Origin: Persicaria tinctoria | Lineage: Eukaryota; Streptophyta; Magnoliopsida; Caryophyllales; Polygonaceae | Direction: 5' to 3' | Assembly: GCA_037127255.1 (NCBI GenBank) | Contig: JBANSL010000004.1 | Location: 53,145,702 to 53,209,701, forward strand | DNA: 64,000 nucleotides | Shown here: piece by piece, positions 47,320 through 58,930 of the stretch | How the letters are laid out: each line of letters begins with the position of its first letter | Numbering within the stretch: position 1 is the stretch's first letter | The notes under the pieces: model-generated | Told to the model about the DNA's origin: nothing | Databases searched by the model: none | What the model saw: the letters and a program-made list of their open reading frames with translations, nothing else | Position numbers and translations under genes: made by a program

Positions 47320-48674
47320 ACATGAGAAATACTTAATAGATCCGATAATTCATGTCACTATGGCCAAAATATGACATCCATGACAAGTATCCATTACAAT
47401 TAGCCCCTTAATAACCCGATAATATGAGACACATGGAAAAAAATACTGGCGCAACTACGAGTTAGCCCATCCATAAAATCAGACACATGGCAAAAAACCA
47501 CACTCATGTCGACGGCGATCACTGCCCAAAATAACTCCGTCAGCTGACCTGAGCGTCCACCAAACCACACTAATGTCGACGGCGCTTTGCCCCCCTGGCC
47601 TCGCCCTTTGACGGATAGCGCTTTGTCTTCGGCCTTCCCAGAGCAGGCTTCACCACCGGCAGCAAGCAAATCCTCGCAGCTATTTCTGGAGGCACCGTCC
47701 ACGTGTCACGAGGTGGCACTAGGTAGACGACATTGATGTAGCACGCACGCCAAGCCTCAGCCCTGTATAGAGGATGGACGAGGGAGTATGGGTCGATCCG
47801 ACGTACCTTGGTTGCGGTGAGGGCATGTGCACATGGAATCTGGTCAATTTCAAAGTGCTTACATGTGCAACTTCGAACGGAAAGGTTGACCAGCCAGGCG
47901 GACAACCCTTTACGGACGTCATACTCGTGTTCGCTCAAAATCTTCACCTGAAGACATATAGCCGGCATGACGTTTTGCTTCAAAACGGTGTCCACATGGT
48001 TAGTCACAACCTTGTCAGGATTTGAATTTAGCTCCCGATGCTTCACGAACCACTCACCCACTTTGTCAAGTATGCTGTCCATTAGGGAGGTGACGGGCAG
48101 GTCACGAGGTTCAAGGAATACCGAGTTTAAGAACTCGACATGGTTGGTGGTGGTGACGTTGAACCGATAGTCGGGATAGAAAGCCCAGCCCCAATTGGAG
48201 AACCCGACTAGGTTAATGTAGTCAGCACCAGTGGGCGACTTGTCTCTGAATGCTTCGAAGTGCCCATTGAACTCCGCAGCGGTGTATGCGTTTTCCATTA
48301 GGAAGAACGGTTTTTGTAGCCCACCCGCCTTGTGATATGCCTTCACATTCTGAAATAGATGGTAAGTGCAGCGGCCATGCTTTGCGAAGTCGTAACTCGC
48401 TCGAATTCCCTTGGTGATGCTCATGTGCCTGTCGCTTACCCACACCACATGGGTCTCATCCGGGACCACGCGTTTCATTTGACGGAAAAAAAACCCCCAG
48501 GATGCGTCATTCTCCCCGTTGACAATGGCAAATGCAATGGGGTATATGTTGTGGTTTGGGTCTTGGGCAGTCACAAACATCAAGCAACCACGATACTTCC
48601 CATTAAAGAAACTTCCATCCACCGAGAATACCTACCAATGTCACAGTTTGAAACGGTCAGATGGAATTTTGCTA

Positions 48675-48820
48675 TTGGTAGGATACGAGGACACAATTGG
48701 TAGGATAGAGGGACACAATTGGTAGGATCTTAAACGGTAGGATGTACTGTGACTATTGGTAATACATGTATTGGAATGACAAATGTATAGGTAAGATGAA
48801 ATGTGTCACTTGGTAGGATA
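48675..48820 (+). repeat. 22-bp motif array in a mudrA intron
   Basis: Cores at 48675, 48697, 48719, 48734, 48756, 48771, 48788 and 48810. Steps of 22 alternate with shorter steps of 15-17. Four are exact or near-exact TTGGTAGGATA. The orientation is antisense to mudrA. Confidence 0.9.
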
Positions 48821-48951
48821 ATAAAGTAGGGAGGGTGAACCTATATGAGGTGTGAGATGGTTGTCCGCCAAACACCCAAGCTAACGAACGCATACTTGAA
48901 TTGCTAGTTATCATCACGGACTAATGTGGTTATGGTCCCGGGGTTTGCTTG

Positions 48952-49946
48952 TGATAACTCCCTCCCTTGATGGAAAATGTAATAAATGTTTCAAAGGCCT
49001 TGACGGAATGTTTATGTCAAAGGCCTTGGCACATTAACAGTTGATGAAATACAAAACCTATATTATTTGTCCGAATATTATTATATCTTATTATATACTT
49101 CCGTTATATTATATGTATATGTTGGACTAACCATTTTAGGAAGTATATTTGAGATGATCTCTTTCCTTTGGTGCATATGAGGAGATCTTATTCAAAAACG
49201 GATCATGACTTCGAAGTGTCCTTATATAGAAGATTGAAGATCAAGTTTGATTCTAGAGCCGTTGGTGAAGATCCTCAGGCGCCATTCCACTCGTATATAA
49301 AGGAAAGAAGGAAGAAGACAGAAACAACAAGTGCTACACGAGTTTTCAATCATCAAGCGATTCTGTCTTCCAAAGTGTCTCTCTGCTAAGCGCTCAACGA
49401 GTTTGTTGTTTATTTCAAAGCCTTTGAGAGTCACTGTGAGCTTATAGGATATATTCATTTATAGTGTTACTCGAGAGTTTATAACTCGGGAAGTTGCACT
49501 AGGCTATTGATTTGTGAGAGTAAGAGGATTGTACTAGATAGCTGAGAGAGGTGGGGCTCTTCTAGATTGGTCTAGGACTCCAAGGGAACGTGAGTTGACT
49601 AGATTGCAATTGTATAGAAGAGAAGCTTCTCGGTGAGCTATTAGGATCCTAAGCTAAGCGAATCAATAAAGCCTTTGAATCCTAGGGTTGTGGAAGAACC
49701 CTAGGCGGGGACGTAGGCCAAGTTGTGCTGAACCTCGTAAACAATTACTCGTGTTCTTTACTTATTTGCTTTACCTTATTTCCGCACTTGGTTCGAATTG
49801 TTTAACTTTGTGATTCAGGTTTATCTCAAAGGTTTTGGTACAAGCTCCAAAAGTCTTGAGACTTTCTGCGAAAAACGGGCATACTCTATTCAACCCCCCT
49901 TCTAGAGTATTTCTTATTACATTGTTATTATATTATCGAACCTTCA
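48952..49946 (+). repeat. 5' LTR of element C
   Basis: 995 bp, TGATAACTCC to CGAACCTTCA, with TATATAAA at 49294-49301 as the likely promoter box. Confidence 0.95.
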
Positions 49947-49948
49947 AT

Positions 49949-49960
49949 TGGTATCAGAGC
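49949..49960 (+). other. Primer-binding site of element C (initiator Met tRNA)
   Basis: TGGTATCAGAGC two bases past the 5' LTR. Confidence 0.95.
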
Positions 49961-50004
49961 TTTACTCACTGTTTTTGATCTAACAATCTTGTGAGTTTTC
50001 GATC

Positions 50005-51804
50005 ATGTCTGGTGAAGCAAGCGGAGGATTTGCACAGGGAAGGTCCACAAGCAGACCGCCACTCTTTGTAGGAAACAACTTTGTCCACTGGAGATCTTTG
50101 ATGAAGATGTTTATCATTGACCAAGATCTAGAGCTTTGGAACATTATAGAGAATGGTCCGAAGATTCCAGAAAAAGATGGACCAAATGACACCAAAGTTG
50201 CAAAGAAGGAGTCTGAATACAACCAAGCAGATCTTGAAACCATCTCCAAAAACTACAGGGCTATTAACTTACTTTATTGTGGTCTTAGCACTGATGAGTT
50301 TAACCGTATTTCATCTTGTAGGTCAGCTAAAGAGATTTGGGACAAGTTGGTCGTCACCTATGAAGGAACGAGCCAAGTAAAAGACACCAAGATCAGCATC
50401 TTCCTTCGAAAGTATGAGCTCTTTAAGATGAAGTCTGATGAGTCAATCAAGGCCATGTTCACACGATTCACAGAAATCACCAACAACCTTGACTCTCTCG
50501 GCAAGAGCTTTACCAACGTTGAGAAAGTAAGGAAGATACTGAGGTGCCTTCCAAAGGAGAAATGGGGTCCAAAAGTAACAGCTATAGAGGAAGCCCAGGA
50601 CCTCACCACTCTACCCCTTGATGACCTTCTTGGAAAGTTGATCACGCATGAGATGATCCTTAATGAAGACGATGGAGAACTTCCAACTAGCACTAAGAAC
50701 TTGGCACTCAAGTCTAAGAAGGATGAGCCCAAGGATGGATCTGATTCCGAAGATGAGGATGACGATAAGGATGATCCTTTTGCTCTTATCACAAGAGGCC
50801 TTGCTAGAATTCTCAAAATGAAGAAGCAATTCAACAACAAGGATGGATCAGAGTCTTCAAAATTTTGAGGTAAGCCTCAATACAACAAGTATGAAAAGAA
50901 GACTAAACCGTTGTCTTGTTTTGAATGTGGTGAAACAGATCATCTTGTGAAGGACTGCCCTCAAAAGACAAGGAGCCAGCCCAAGAAAGGTGACAAATGG
51001 AAGAAGAAAGCCATGGTGGCTACTTGGAGTGATTCCGACTCTGACTCCGACGATGAGAAGGCCAACATTTGTCTTATGGCCTCAGAAGATGAATCCCATG
51101 ATGAAAAGCTTGAAGCTACTGTAAGAGAACTTATGGAAAGTCCAAAAGAGGTATTATCAGAATTCCTTTCCAATATGATTGCCAATGAAGAAAAGCTTAT
51201 TGCCCAAACTAACATTCTTATTAAGAGAACTGTGGACCAGGAAAGAACTATTGAGGATCTGTCTATGAGGGTCAAAGGTCTTGAAGATTCTTATTCAGGT
51301 CTTGACATTAAAGTCAAGACGCTTGATTCGGAGAAATCTGAACTCAAGCAAGATCTCTCCTCTCTAAGAAATGAGCATCATGACTTAGAGAACGAGAAGA
51401 TCTCCCTGAATAATAAGATTCTAGACCAACAGACAACCCTCATAAGTTTTACCAAATCCAAAGGCACTCTCGATAAGATGTTGGGTGAGCAACAAAGCTC
51501 TCTAAACAAAAGTGGTATTAGTTACAATCCAAAGTTTTTAAAGAAGCAACACATTACCACTTTTGTAAAGGCAAAAGGAAGCAGAACCTCTCCTATATGT
51601 CACCACTGTGCGAGAAAGGGACATGTAAAAGAGACCTGCCCTTATAGAAGAAAGGATCCATATATTATTCGCAATACATTTCCTGTTCATTTGAGAAAAG
51701 AACGGATAACACAAGTTTGGGTCCCAAAAGGCACTATTCTACCAAATATGGTTTACCCCAACAATGGATCCAAATTTTCTTATTGGTCTAGCCACAAAGG
51801 TTGA
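50005..51804 (+). pseudogene. gag of element C, one nonsense codon
   Basis: Starts MSGEASGGFAQGRSTSRPP and is a structural Gag of about 600 codons: copia gag core, zinc knuckle 1 (CFECGETDHLVKDC), a coiled coil (about 51200-51430, regular Leu/Glu/Lys) and zinc knuckle 2 (CHHCARKGHVKETC). A CGA-to-TGA change at 50866-50868 interrupts it between the core and the first knuckle; copy A keeps CGA there. It ends with TGA at 51802-51804, overlapping the pol start in a different frame. Confidence 0.92.
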
Positions 51805-54800
51805 TGTTTGTCTTGCAGGAAATCACCAAGGTGAAAGAACACAAATGGATTATTGATAGTGGATGCTCAAGGCATATGAGTGGGAAGAGTTCTCTCTTTC
51901 ATGATCTAAAGGAGCAATTCACGGGAACAATCACTCTTGGTGACAAAGGGAAATGCGACATTGTTGGTATTGGTAGTGTTGGAAGTGATTCCAGCCATAG
52001 TATTAAAAATGTCTATCTTGTTAATGGTTTAAAGTATAATCTGCTTAGCGTTTCTCAATTATGTGATAGTGGTAACAATGTCAGATTTAACAAGAAAAGA
52101 TGTATAGTGTGCAGAGAAAATACATGTGAAGTTATTCTAACTGCATATCGTTACAACAATATTTACGCCGTAAATGCTGATCAAGTGGCACAAGGAAGCT
52201 TAACCTGTCTAAAGGCTTTGACGGACGATCCAAAGCTCTGGCACAGGAGACTCGGTCATGTGAGTCCAGATACACTACAGAAGCTTGTGTCCAAAGGGCT
52301 TGTAAGAGGGCTACCTGAAATGGATTTCAAAGGTATTGATATGTGCAATGCATGCACACGAGGTAAACAAACACGTAGCTTGTGTCCAAAGGGCTTTTAC
52401 ATATGGATTTATTTGGTCCTATGCGAGTCAAATCTCCCAATGGTAAAAAGTACATGCTAGTTGTCGTTGATAATTTTTCTAGATATACTTGGGTTGCATT
52501 TTTGAAAGAAAAATCAGAGGCCTTATTTGAGTTTTCAAAACATTGTAAGGAGTTGCAAACTTTAAGAAATGAGCCCATAGTGTCTATTCGGAGTGATCAT
52601 GGTAGGGAGTTTGATCAACTTCAATTTGATTTGTTTTGTGCTAAATATGGCATCTCCCATAACTTTTCTGATCCTAGGACACCTCAACAAAACGGGGTTG
52701 TGGAACGCAAGAACCGCACCTTAGAGGATATGGCTAGGACTATGCTTTTAGAAAATGCATTACCTAAAACCTATTGGGCTGAAGCTGTTAACACAGCTAA
52801 CTACATTTTAAATCATTGTCTTATTCGTTCTATCTTAAAGAAAACTCCTTATGAACTTTTCAAAGGCCGCAAACCACTTATATCTTATTTTAAACCCTTT
52901 GGCTGTACTTGTTTTGTTCATAATAATGGAAAAGATAACCTTGGGAAATTTGATGCGCGTAGTGATGAAGGTATATTTCTTGGCTACTCCACGAGTAGCA
53001 AAGCTTATAGAATCTTCAATAAAAGGACCCAAGTTGTTGAAGAAAGTATACATGTTATTTTTTATGAATGCAATGACGGTGCTTTGAGTGAAAGTGTTGC
53101 AGATATAGATCTTAACATCCATGAAGAGAACGAGGAAGGTGATGATGCTGCTACCAAGAACACAGAGAAGATGAACATGCAGGAACCGATTCTCAACACT
53201 GAAGAATTGGCCCAAGGTGTTGAAGATTCATCCAAAGCCCCTGGTGTCCAATCCAACAGTGTTGAGACTTCCGAAACTGCTGTAACTGAACTTAACAGGA
53301 CCACAGAGTCAGATGCACTACAAGTCAATCCTACCAGTGTGACGAATCAAGGAGCTGAGACTAGCAAAAGGAAATTCAAATACTCCTCATCACACTCATT
53401 AAAGGATATCATTTCTGACCCTACTTCTAGTGTTCAAACTCGTTCTAAACTTAAAGATCTTTGTGCTTTTCACGCGTTTGTTTCTCTTATTGAGCCAAAG
53501 AAGGTAGATGAGGCACTTCAGGAGCCAGACTGGATCATTGCTATGCAAAGTGAGCTTAACGAATTTGAAAGGAACAAATTCTGGACCTTGAAGCCTAGGC
53601 CAAAGCATCAATCAGTCATTGGCACTCGATGGGTATTTCGAAACAAGCTAGATGAGAATGGCAAGGTTGTGAGGAACAAGGCAAGGCTTGTTGCTCAAGG
53701 CTACAATCAAGAGGAAGGTATTGACTACGAGGAGACCTTTGCTCCCGTAGCCAGGCTTGAAGCCATTCGTATTTTATTAGAATTTGCATCTTTTATGAGC
53801 ATAAAGTTATATCAAATGGATATGCGAGTCAAATCTCCCAATGGTAAAAAGTACATGCTAGTTGTCGTTGATAATTTTTCTAGATATACTTGGGTTGCAT
53901 TTTTGAAAGAAAAATCAGAGGCCTTATTTGAGTTTTCAAAACATTGTAAGGAGTTGCAAACTTTAAGAAATGAGCCCATAGTGTCTATTCGGAGTGATCA
54001 TGGTAGGGAGTTTGATCAACTTCAATTTGATTTGTTTTGTGCTAAATATGGCATCTCCCATAACTTTTCTGATCCTAGGACACCTCAACAAAACGGGGTT
54101 GTGGAACGCAAGAACCGCACCTTAGAGGATATGGCTAGGACTATGCTTTTAGAAAATGCATTACCTAAAACCTATTGGGCTGAAGCTGTTAACACAGCTA
54201 ACTACATTTTAAATCATTGTCTTATTCGTTCTATCTTAAAGAAAACTCCTTATGAACTTTTCAAAGGCCGCAAACCACTTATATCTTATTTTAAACCCTT
54301 TGGCTGTACTTGTTTTGTTCATAATAATGGAAAAGATAACCTTGGGAAATTTGATGCGCGTAGTGATGAAGGTATATTTCTTGGCTACTCCACGAGTAGC
54401 AAAGCTTATAGAATCTTCAATAAAAGGACCCAAGTTGTTGAAGAAAGTATACATGTTATTTTTTATGAATGCAATGACGGTGCTTTGAGTGAAAGTGTTG
54501 CAGATATAGATCTTAACATCCATGAAGAGAACGAGGAAGGTGATGATGCTGCTACCAAGAACACAGAGAAGATGAACATGCAGGAACCGATTCTCAACAC
54601 TGAAGAATTGGCCCAAGGTGTTGAAGATTCATCCAAAGCCCCTGGTGTCCAATCCAACAGTGTTGAGACTTCCGAAACTGCTGTAACTGAACTTAACAGG
54701 ACCACAGAGTCAGATGCACTACAAGTCAATCCTACCAGTGTGACGAATCAAGGAGCTGAGACTAGCAAAAGGAAATTCAAATACTCCTCATCACACTCAT

Positions 54801-56402
54801 TAAAGGATATCATTTCTGACCCTACTTCTAGTGTTCAAACTCGTTCTAAACTTAAAGATCTTTGTGCTTTTCACGCGTTTGTTTCTCTTATTGAGCCAAA
54901 GAAGGTAGATGAGGCACTTCAGGAGCCAGACTGGATCATTGCTATGCAAAGTGAGCTTAACGAATTTGAAAGGAACAAATTCTGGACCTTGAAGCCTAGG
55001 CCAAAGCATCAATCAGTCATTGGCACTCGATGGGTATTTCGAAACAAGCTAGATGAGAATGGCAAGGTTGTGAGGAACAAGGCAAGGCTTGTTGCTCAAG
55101 GCTACAATCAAGAGGAAGGTATTGACTACGAGGAGACCTTTGCTCCCGTAGCCAGGCTTGAAGCCATTCGTATTTTATTAGAATTTGCATCTTTTATGAG
55201 CATAAAGTTATATCAAATGGATGTAAAGTGTGCTTTTCTCAATGGTTTCTTAGAGGAAGAAGTTTATGTGGCTCAACCCCCAGGTTTTGAAAGCTCAGAA
55301 TTTCCCAATCATGTTTATAAACTTGACAAAGAGCTTTATGGTTTGAAACAAGCCCCAAGAGCTTGGTATGAGCGCTTGTCAAAATATCTTTTAGAAAATG
55401 ATTTTAAAAGGGGGTTGATCGACAAGACTCTTTTTATCAAGACCAAAGGAAAGGACATTTTGGTTATTCAAATTTATGTTGATGATATATTATTTGGTGC
55501 TACTAACACATCTTTGTGCAAGGAATTTTCTGACATCATGTGCAGTGAATTTGAGATGAGCTTGATGGGTGAACTCAACTTCCAAGAAAGGGATCTTTGT
55601 CAACCAAAGCAAGTACACTAAGGATCTCTTGAAGAAGTTCAAGACGGATCAATCCAAGGCAGCCAAGACTCCCATGACCTCAACATTGTCTCTAGATCAA
55701 GACAAGACTGGAATAAGTGTCAATCAAAAGGAGTATCGAGGAATGATTGGATCTTTGTTATATCTCACGGCTAGTAGACCTGACATCATGTTTAGTGTTT
55801 GCATGTGTGCTAGGTTTCAAGCTGATCCTAAAGAATCTCACCTCGTGGCTGTGAAGAGGATCTTTCGATATCTCAATGGCACTAAGGAACTTGGACTATG
55901 GTACCCAAAGCAAAAGGATTTCACTTTAATTGGATATTCTGATGCAGATTTTGCAGGCTATAAGGTGGATAGAAAGAGTACATCAGGATGTTGCCAATTC
56001 TTAAGAGCATCTTTGATCAGTTGGCACTCAAAGAAACAAATCTCAGTTGCTCTATCCACTGCAGAAGCCGAATACATTGCAGTTGGAGCCTGTTGCTCCC
56101 AAATCCTTTGGATAGCCCAACAAATGCGAGATCTTGGCATCAACCTCAAAGGTATTCCAATTAAGTGTGACAATACAAGTGCCATCTCCATCACTGAGAA
56201 TCCTGTTCAGCATTCAAGGACCAAACATATTGATGTAAGACATCATTTCATTAGAGATCATGTTGAAAAAGGTGATGTGTCCATATTTTTTATTTCTACT
56301 GATTATCAATGGGCTGACATTTTTACTAAGCCTTTGGCAGATGACAGGTTTACCTTCATTAGACGAGAGATTGGGATGCTTAACAAGGATGCACTTTCGT
56401 AG
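51804..56402 (+). pseudogene. pol of element C (protease, integrase, RT, RNase H)
   Basis: Protease at 51850-51890 (WIIDSGCSRHMSG), pre-integrase near 52240 (LWHRRLGHVSPDTLQKL), integrase core ([33 protein letters not shown]). Then the copia tail, RVT_2 ([29 protein letters not shown]) and RNase H (DADFAG, STAEAEYIAVGACCSQ). The pol frame is -1 relative to gag. Defects: a short replacement near 52378-52396 shifts the frame before integrase; a 1401-bp in-frame duplication repeats integrase core plus proximal RT; a deletion at about 55581 (29 bp relative to copy A) shifts the frame after YVDD. Ends at the stem-loop TAG. Confidence 0.93.
52421..55222 (+). repeat. 1401-bp in-frame tandem duplication in pol
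   Basis: Copy 1 is 52421-53821 and copy 2 is 53822-55222; both start ATGCGAGTCAAATCTCCC and end ATCAAATGGAT. The length is 467 codons, so the frame is kept. The translated copies look identical throughout, implying a recent event. Confidence 0.93.
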
Positions 56403-56425
56403 GGGGAGCTTTCCCTTTACGAAAG
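56394..56425 (+). promoter_or_regulatory. Conserved stem-loop at the pol stop codon (element C)
   Basis: CTTTCGTA/TACGAAAG stem with GGGGGAG/CTTTCCC, including the pol TAG. Identical to copy A over the stem. Confidence 0.75.
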
Positions 56426-56865
56426 ATAAATTCTACTTAGTGTCAAGACCCTTGAGAACCATGTCAAGGTGTGTGAACTAAATGGTGGAGTACATATATC
56501 GGATCATATATTTTTTGTTAATATCTTTTTAGATATTTAATCAATTATATTTGTTTTAATCGGATTTCAAAAATTGTCCATTTAGTAATTTCCTTAAACC
56601 ATTAAAGATATTTTATTTTTGGAAATAGATTTTTTAGTTATCCTGTCCGATTTTAATGGATATTTGAATTTGAATTTGAAAACCTTTCAAATTGGCAATG
56701 TAATGATTTCTTTCCTTGGAACCCTAAACCCGTCCAATCACTCCATCTACTTAAACCCAATTCTGTACCCGATTACAACCCATACTCAGATCTAAGCTAA
56801 ATCCCTTCACCTTCTCCTTCTTCAACCTCTCATATGTTCTTAGAAAACCCTAACCGATTTCCTCC

Positions 56866-58578
56866 ATGGCACCCAAAACCAAGAAAGCTGTCACACCCAA
56901 ACGACTTGGCGCCACCCCCAAGGGACGTCAGGCCCCTGCTACCTCTCCCACACCTGAACCCGCTCCTCAAGCTATCATCCCAACTGTCGTCCAGAGCACC
57001 ATCGCCGAGAGCTCGGCCATTGTTCCCAAGGGCTCTCAAAAGCGCTCTGCTAAGAAGCTGATCAGTGCTAAACAGAAAGGGAAGAGGAAGATCTTGGCTG
57101 AGGAACCAGACAAGGATGAGGAGGAAGATGATCTAGACGCCCTCCTGGAAAGAGATGCTGCCAAGGAAGCCGAGGAGGAGGCCTTGAGGAAGAAAAAGGC
57201 CGATGAGGAGGCCGAACTTGCTAAGAAACTGGCCAAGGATGAAGCTGAGTGGATTCGGAAGGAAGCCGAAGCCGAGGAGGTTCCATCCGAGGAGGAGCCT
57301 GAAGAAGATGAAGAAGAAGAGCAAGAGGGATCTGGAGAGGACGAGGAACCTAAAGGAGATGAAGCGGGGTCCGGTGAGGACTCGGGGTCTGAGGAAGAGG
57401 AGGAAGAATCTCCCTCTCCTTCTCCTCCTCCTCCCCCGTCTCCGAAGAAGCGGAAAGCCCCTGCTCCTGTCAAGCCTCCATCCCCCAAGCGCACCAGGAA
57501 GGGCACTGTCAAGAGTCTTGTAGCGCCTTTCAAGAGAGTTGTTCCAACAGTTGCGCGCAGAAAGAATGCAGACCCCCCGGCCTATATCCAGGTAAATCAA
57601 TGCTTGCCCTCCTCTTGGTTTCAAGATGCTGAGACTGCTGGTAAGTGGGTAGACGAGTTTCGAACTCGTAAGATTAGTTGTTCTGATTTTTTAGATGTTG
57701 AGTTCTTTGAAGCTTTGAAGTTACCTTCCATTGAGCTCCTCAAAAAATCCCCAGCCTGGACTCTTCTTAACCTTGAGATTGTCTACTACCCCCAACTTAC
57801 CCGACTCTTCTACATTAACCTAAAAGCCAAAAACGACACCGATGGTTGGTCTTTGGAGTCTGTCGTCAAAGGGGTTAGAATCTCTCTCAACTCCAATGAT
57901 TTTGCAGATTTCCTAGGCTTACCTACACATGTTCCACCCGCTGAAATCCACCCCTCAAAAGAAAATTGCATCATCTTAGCCCGAGCCAAATATCTCCTAC
58001 CAGAAGCATCCAACATCACCTCAAAACAACTCACCCACTCATCCCTAACCCTTGAGGCAAAAATAATTTTTAACATCATTGTTAGATGCCTCTTACCCCG
58101 TCTCAACTCTGGCTCACTCCTTACCGACAATGCTATGGTCCTGCTCTACCGCATCCTAAATGGCCTTGATCTTGATCTGGCCAACACTATCCTTGGAACC
58201 ATGGCTCATGCCAGAAAAGCCAGAAAAGGCTCTCCCCTCCCCTTTGCTACCATTTTGACTCCTATCTTCAAAGCTTCTGGAATTGATGTCAAAAATGAAG
58301 AACAGCTCCGTCATACGGGTAAGTTCGACTCTAAAGGCCATGAAAAGATTGGCATCACTTGGTCTCCCCAAGGGATCTTGAGTCTTGCCACTCCTTCAAA
58401 AGCCTTTCCCACTGCTCCAGCTTTCGATGAACGCATGGACAACCTAGAGTTGGGCTTGGAGGAGGTTCGCCTGGATATTAAGGAGCTGCAGAAGGAAATG
58501 ATGACGGAGATGAGCGGGATTTCAAAGATGCTGGAAGGACTGTGGACGAGGCTCACTGATGATGCTCCGGATGACTAA
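56866..58578 (+). CDS. Third ORF of element C, intact, 570 aa
   Basis: Lies where Sireviruses carry their so-called env-like gene, about 460 bp after the pol stop. Residues 1-70 are basic and Pro/Ala-rich. About 75-180 is a Glu/Lys/Ala-rich coiled-coil-like and then strongly acidic segment. About 185-235 has Pro/Ser-rich basic clusters (SPKKRKAP, SPKRTRKG) that look like a bipartite nuclear localisation signal. Residues 245-490 form a globular domain with LFYINLKAKNDTDGWSLES, FLGLPTHVPPAE and LLPRLNSGSLLTDNAMVLLY, resembling the Pfam 'putative plant transposon protein' family. The C-terminus has a short coiled coil (MDNLELGLEEVRLDIKELQK). I see no signal peptide or clear membrane segment. It is the only intact ORF of the element. 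Function unknown. Confidence 0.85.
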   Translation: MAPKTKKAVTPKRLGATPKGRQAPATSPTPEPAPQAIIPTVVQSTIAESSAIVPKGSQKRSAKKLISAKQKGKRKILAEEPDKDEEEDDLDALLERDAAKEAEEEALRKKKADEEAELAKKLAKDEAEWIRKEAEAEEVPSEEEPEEDEEEEQEGSGEDEEPKGDEAGSGEDSGSEEEEEESPSPSPPPPPSPKKRKAPAPVKPPSPKRTRKGTVKSLVAPFKRVVPTVARRKNADPPAYIQVNQCLPSSWFQDAETAGKWVDEFRTRKISCSDFLDVEFFEALKLPSIELLKKSPAWTLLNLEIVYYPQLTRLFYINLKAKNDTDGWSLESVVKGVRISLNSNDFADFLGLPTHVPPAEIHPSKENCIILARAKYLLPEASNITSKQLTHSSLTLEAKIIFNIIVRCLLPRLNSGSLLTDNAMVLLYRILNGLDLDLANTILGTMAHARKARKGSPLPFATILTPIFKASGIDVKNEEQLRHTGKFDSKGHEKIGITWSPQGILSLATPSKAFPTAPAFDERMDNLELGLEEVRLDIKELQKEMMTEMSGISKMLEGLWTRLTDDAPDD

Positions 58579-58919
58579 GCCTAAACCTTAACCCACCCTA
58601 TCCCACCCCTGAAACTTGATACATTGCTGGTTTGTTGGAAACATTTTCAAAACTTTTGGTGAATTTCTGGTGACTGTTTTTACCTCCACCCTTTGTTGAA
58701 AGACAAAAAGGGGGAGATGATCGTTAGACTTTGAAAACCTCTGCTTAAAGGTCTTGGAAGACCTTGGTTTTTTATTTATGGTTTTCGGTTGGATGGTTTT
58801 TGCATGCTTTAAAAATTTGATCCAACATTTGTCTAACCCTTGCAGGTATTTAGTCCGATTTTACTTATGATATATCTGTTTGACTAAGCTGCAGGGATGC
58901 ACAGGTTTTGTCTTTCATC

Positions 58920-58929
58920 AAGGGGGAGA
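58920..58929 (+). other. Polypurine tract of element C
   Basis: AAGGGGGAGA immediately before the 3' LTR. A second copy of the same word lies about 220 bp upstream, near 58707-58718. Confidence 0.85.
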
Positions 58930-58930
58930 T

